Source: an uncultured Blautia sp.
Lineage (GTDB): Bacteria > Bacillota > Clostridia > Lachnospirales > Lachnospiraceae
Assembly: GCA_934437695.1 (NCBI GenBank)
Contig: CAKSAW010000057.1
Coordinates: forward strand, 1-7,374
Length of the DNA: 7,374 nucleotides
Direction: 5' to 3'
Every line of letters begins with the position of its first letter. The stretch's first letter is position 1. The translations under genes were made by a program, and so were the position numbers. Shown piece after piece: positions 5,431 to 7,374 of the stretch. The notes beneath the pieces were generated by a model. It saw only the letters and a program-made list of their open reading frames with translations. It had not been told where the DNA came from and did not search any database.

Positions 5431-6933
5431 TTATCTTACTTCCAGATGAAGAACACTGCATTTAGGAATTGTAAATTTAATTCCCTCTGCTGTTTTTTCC
5501 ACTTCGTTAAATTCTTTTACGCGAACCTGATCCGGTGTCTCGAAGGTATTCATTTCATGCATTTCACCATGTACGATCTCACCCTTCACTTCATTCACCT
5601 GATAATCTGTCAGAATAGTTCTGATCTCATAATCTTTATCAACAGACAGATTAGTCAGTGTGATATGTACAGCTCCGTCCTCTGCCACAGATACGGATTC
5701 TGTCAGGTTCGGTACCTGCCATTCTTCTTCCACACCGATAGTTTCTGTCTCAACAGAACTCTCTACAAGCATTGCATCCTGATGATATTTATACATATCA
5801 AATACATGATAGGTCGGAGTCAGAATCATATCTGCGCCGTCAGTAAGGATCACGGACTGGAGTACATTTACAATCTGAGCAAGGTTAGCCATTTTTACTC
5901 TGTCACTGTGTTTGTTAAAGATATTCAGAGTAATACCTGCAATCAGAGCATCTCTCATTGTGTTCTGCTGATACAGGAATCCTGGATTTGTACCAGGCTC
6001 TACTGTATACCATGCGCCCCACTCATCAACGATCATACCGATTTTTTTCTCAGGGTCATATTCGTCCATGATGTGTCCGTGACGTTCGATCAGAGTTTCC
6101 ATGAACAGTGCTTTATTCAGACTCTTATACCATACCTTATCATCAAAATCTGTAGCACTTCCCTTAATCTCCCATCCTTCCGGATGCACATAATAATGAA
6201 GAGAAAGACCATCCATATTTCCATGAAGTTCTTTCAGACAATGATTATGTGTTGTCTTTAATACTTCGGAAGTCCACTCATAATCATCTACATTTGCACC
6301 GCAGCAGATCTTATGAATCGGATGATCCGGATGATAATTACGAACATAAGTCTGATAACGACGGTATTCATTTGCATAGAAATCAGGATTCATATTTCCA
6401 CCGCATCCCCAGTTTTCGTTACCTACACCAAAGAAATCCAGTTTCCATGGTTTCTCATGTCCGTTTTTCTTACGGAGGTCAGCCATCGGAGAAACACCTT
6501 CGAATGTGATATATTCTACCCACTCAGACATTTCCTGAACAGTTCCGCTTCCCAGGTTGCCATTAACATAAGCTTCACAGCCAAGCTGTTCGCAGAGTTC
6601 AAAAAATTCATGTGTGCCAAAGCTGTTATCCTCTACCACACCACCCCAGTGTGTATTGATCATTTTCTTACGTGTTTCCTTTGGTCCGATACCGTCTTTC
6701 CAGTGGTATTCATCTGCGAAACATCCACCTGGCCAGCGAAGTACCGGAATCTTAATATGTTTCAGTGCTTCTACCACATCTGTACGCATTCCGTTTTTGT
6801 TCGGAATCGGAGAATCCTCCCCTACATAGATTCCTTCATAGATACATCTTCCCAGATGTTCTGAGAAATGTCCATAAATCTCTTTGTTGATTTTGCTCTG
6901 TTTTTTTGATGGATTGATTACAAGCTTAGTCAT
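5431..6933 (-). CDS. abfA: GH51 alpha-L-arabinofuranosidase, cytosolic
   Basis: This 500-residue protein, the usual length for bacterial intracellular GH51 enzymes, releases terminal alpha-L-arabinofuranose from arabinan, arabinoxylan or arabinogalactan oligosaccharides by the retaining mechanism. The (beta/alpha)8 catalytic domain covers about residues 15-380 and a C-terminal beta-sandwich about 385-500. The signature residues are present: acid/base E173 in GVGNENWG and nucleophile E304 in IVDEWGAW. Conserved landmarks include [15 protein letters not shown] (21-35) and [19 protein letters not shown] (66-84). No signal peptide is present. The start at 6933 has GGAGG 5 bases upstream. It is the promoter-proximal gene of an operon with the Cys-rich protein and GH127, led by a sigma-A promoter at 7010-7038. 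The leader carries a candidate operator shared with the GH43 leader. The family is unambiguous. The symbol abfA is assigned by similarity to the Bacillus intracellular enzymes. Confidence 0.95.
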   Translation of the reverse strand: MTKLVINPSKKQSKINKEIYGHFSEHLGRCIYEGIYVGEDSPIPNKNGMRTDVVEALKHIKIPVLRWPGGCFADEYHWKDGIGPKETRKKMINTHWGGVVEDNSFGTHEFFELCEQLGCEAYVNGNLGSGTVQEMSEWVEYITFEGVSPMADLRKKNGHEKPWKLDFFGVGNENWGCGGNMNPDFYANEYRRYQTYVRNYHPDHPIHKICCGANVDDYEWTSEVLKTTHNHCLKELHGNMDGLSLHYYVHPEGWEIKGSATDFDDKVWYKSLNKALFMETLIERHGHIMDEYDPEKKIGMIVDEWGAWYTVEPGTNPGFLYQQNTMRDALIAGITLNIFNKHSDRVKMANLAQIVNVLQSVILTDGADMILTPTYHVFDMYKYHQDAMLVESSVETETIGVEEEWQVPNLTESVSVAEDGAVHITLTNLSVDKDYEIRTILTDYQVNEVKGEIVHGEMHEMNTFETPDQVRVKEFNEVEKTAEGIKFTIPKCSVLHLEVR

Positions 6934-6961
6934 TTTTACCTCCGCAAGTTGTGATTTTTGG

Positions 6962-6986
6962 TTTTTATTTTACTTTAATCTAAAAT
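6962..6986 (-). promoter_or_regulatory. Candidate operator in the GH51 leader, shared with the GH43 leader
   Basis: This 25-bp element is 22/25 identical to 1951-1975, with the same inverted repeat ATTTTA (6967-6972), eight bases, TAAAAT (6981-6986). It lies about 17-36 bases after the predicted transcription start and 33 bases before the start codon, nearly the same geometry as at GH43. Its central bases, CTTTAATCTA (6973-6982), also recur at 2107-2116 in the regulator's own leader. Confidence 0.45.
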
Positions 6987-7009
6987 AATATACTTTGTTT
7001 TGCATTTTC

Positions 7010-7038
7010 ATTATACACAACTTCTGCATGATATTCAA
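7010..7038 (-). promoter_or_regulatory. Predicted sigma-A promoter of the GH51 operon
   Basis: On the minus strand TTGAAT (7038-7033), a 17-base spacer, and a perfect TATAAT (7015-7010). Transcription should begin near 7003, giving a leader of about 70 bases, similar in length to that of the GH43 operon. It lies directly after the terminator of the upstream esterase gene, so GH51 starts its own transcript. Confidence 0.7.
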
Positions 7039-7072
7039 TATATTTTCTATAGTAATTTTACAGAAAATAAAA

Positions 7073-7110
7073 AGAGCCACAACAGATTTCATATCATCTG
7101 TTGTGACTCT
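7073..7110 (-). terminator. Intrinsic terminator of the esterase gene
   Basis: A 15-bp stem, AGAGCCACAACAGAT (7073-7087) with ATCTGTTGTGACTCT (7096-7110), encloses an 8-base loop. On the minus-strand RNA the one imperfect position becomes a G-U pair, and the stem is followed by TTTTTATTTTC. On plus the same position is a C-A mismatch and no T-run follows. It is therefore directional and ends transcription of the gene at 7201 and beyond. Confidence 0.88.
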
Positions 7111-7111
7111 C

Positions 7112-7186
7112 CAGAGCTTGTTTGAAAAATGCTTTCCGCAAGATGTGCGTTACAATTTGTGGGAATAATTTTTCAAACACACTCTA
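7112..7186. repeat. Imperfect palindromic intergenic repeat of about 75 bp
   Basis: The outer arms 7113-7130 and 7168-7185 are inverted copies identical at 16 of 18 bases, with core GTTTGAAAAAT. Pairing continues imperfectly inward (TTTCC-CAA against TTG-GGAA), so the whole segment folds back on itself. It sits between the esterase stop (7201) and its terminator (7110). A lone left arm occurs at 2089-2110. It encodes nothing visible. It is probably a dispersed palindromic or MITE-like element; genome-wide copy number cannot be judged here. Confidence 0.65.
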
Positions 7187-7200
7187 GAACCAGTCAGATT

Positions 7201-7374
7201 TTACAGTCCTACATTCCCGCTGTTCATCCCTTCTTTGCTGTCCTTATCAAGCGGTAGCCAGTCCAGGACTTTCTTAATATAACGGTTCCAGAAATCCCAC
7301 TCATGTGCTCCCGGACCTTCCTCGTAGGTTACATCCACACCCAGTTTCTGCATGGTATCTCTGAATTTGCGGTT
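7201..7374 (-). CDS. C-terminal fragment of an alpha/beta-hydrolase esterase (5' part outside window)
   Basis: Only the last 57 residues are inside the window, in an open frame from the right edge to a TAA at 7201. The fragment contains YEEGPGAHEWDFWNRYIKKVLDWLPL. The E-G-x-G-x-H-E-W-x-F-W pattern is typical of the catalytic histidine region of esterase-D / FrmB-like and family CE1 enzymes (feruloyl and acetylxylan esterases, S-formylglutathione hydrolase relatives). H24 of the fragment is the likely catalytic His. The nucleophile elbow GxSxG and the acid are outside the window, so substrate is unknown. Removal of acetyl or feruloyl groups from arabinose-bearing chains would suit the neighbourhood, but this is inference. 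It has its own terminator at 7073-7110 and so is probably a transcription unit separate from GH51. A palindromic repeat lies between its stop and that terminator. Confidence 0.75.
   Translation of the reverse strand, partial: NRKFRDTMQKLGVDVTYEEGPGAHEWDFWNRYIKKVLDWLPLDKDSKEGMNSGNVGL

Noticed and set aside
5446..6261. Long open plus-strand frame (271 codons) opposite GH51
   Set aside because: It is antisense to a GH51 gene with full catalytic motifs. Its translation is rich in Cys, His, Ile and Phe without any domain pattern, and no ribosome binding site or promoter precedes it.
6313..6864. Second plus-strand open frame opposite the GH51 5' half
   Set aside because: It is a shadow of GH51 codon usage, with low-quality composition and no recognisable motif or translation signal.

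Overview
The window looks like a piece of a Firmicutes genome, most likely a gut Lachnospiraceae-type Clostridium (inference). The evidence is low-to-moderate GC coding DNA with very AT-rich intergenic gaps, strong AGGAGG-type ribosome binding sites, classic sigma-A promoters with 17-base spacers, U-tailed hairpin terminators, and a DUF6171-type Cys-rich small protein, a family I know mainly from Clostridia. It is an L-arabinose-polymer degradation locus: five of the seven protein genes act, or plausibly act, on arabinose-containing plant polysaccharides or glycoproteins.

Layout, left to right. (1) 1-908, minus: the N-terminal two-thirds or so of a secreted GH43 endo-arabinanase-like enzyme, cut by the window edge. 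(2) 961-1917, minus: a cytosolic GH43 exo-acting arabinofuranosidase-like enzyme, 52 bases upstream of gene 1 and probably in one operon with it. (3) 1918-2145: an AT-rich divergent promoter region. (4) 2146-3069, plus: a 307-aa regulator with an ArsR-type winged helix-turn-helix and a long beta-rich, Trp-rich C-terminal domain. (5) 3095-3136: a shared bidirectional terminator. (6) 3143-5071, minus: a GH127 beta-L-arabinofuranosidase with all catalytic and zinc ligands visible. Its start overlaps by 4 bases the stop of (7) 5068-5340, minus: a 90-aa eight-cysteine protein. (8) 5431-6933, minus: a cytosolic GH51 alpha-L-arabinofuranosidase, first gene of a GH51, Cys-rich protein, GH127 operon. 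(9) 6934-7200: the GH51 promoter, the terminator of the next gene and an imperfect palindromic repeat. (10) 7201-7374, minus: the last 57 residues of an alpha/beta-hydrolase esterase.

How it fits together (inference): the secreted GH43 cuts arabinan outside the cell and imported oligosaccharides are trimmed by the cytosolic GH43 and GH51 (alpha linkages) and GH127 (beta linkages). The esterase may remove acyl decorations. The regulator lies between the two operons and may control both. In support, the two operon leaders share a 25-bp element (22 of 25 identical) containing the inverted repeat ATTTTA-N8-TAAAAT, placed just downstream of both predicted transcription starts.

The less ordinary features are this candidate operator pair, the HTH plus beta-domain sensor, the coupling of a Cys-rich small protein to a zinc/cysteine-dependent glycosidase, and a palindromic repeat at the right end with a lone arm inside the regulator's leader. 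No tRNA, rRNA, CRISPR array, transposase or integrase was seen.
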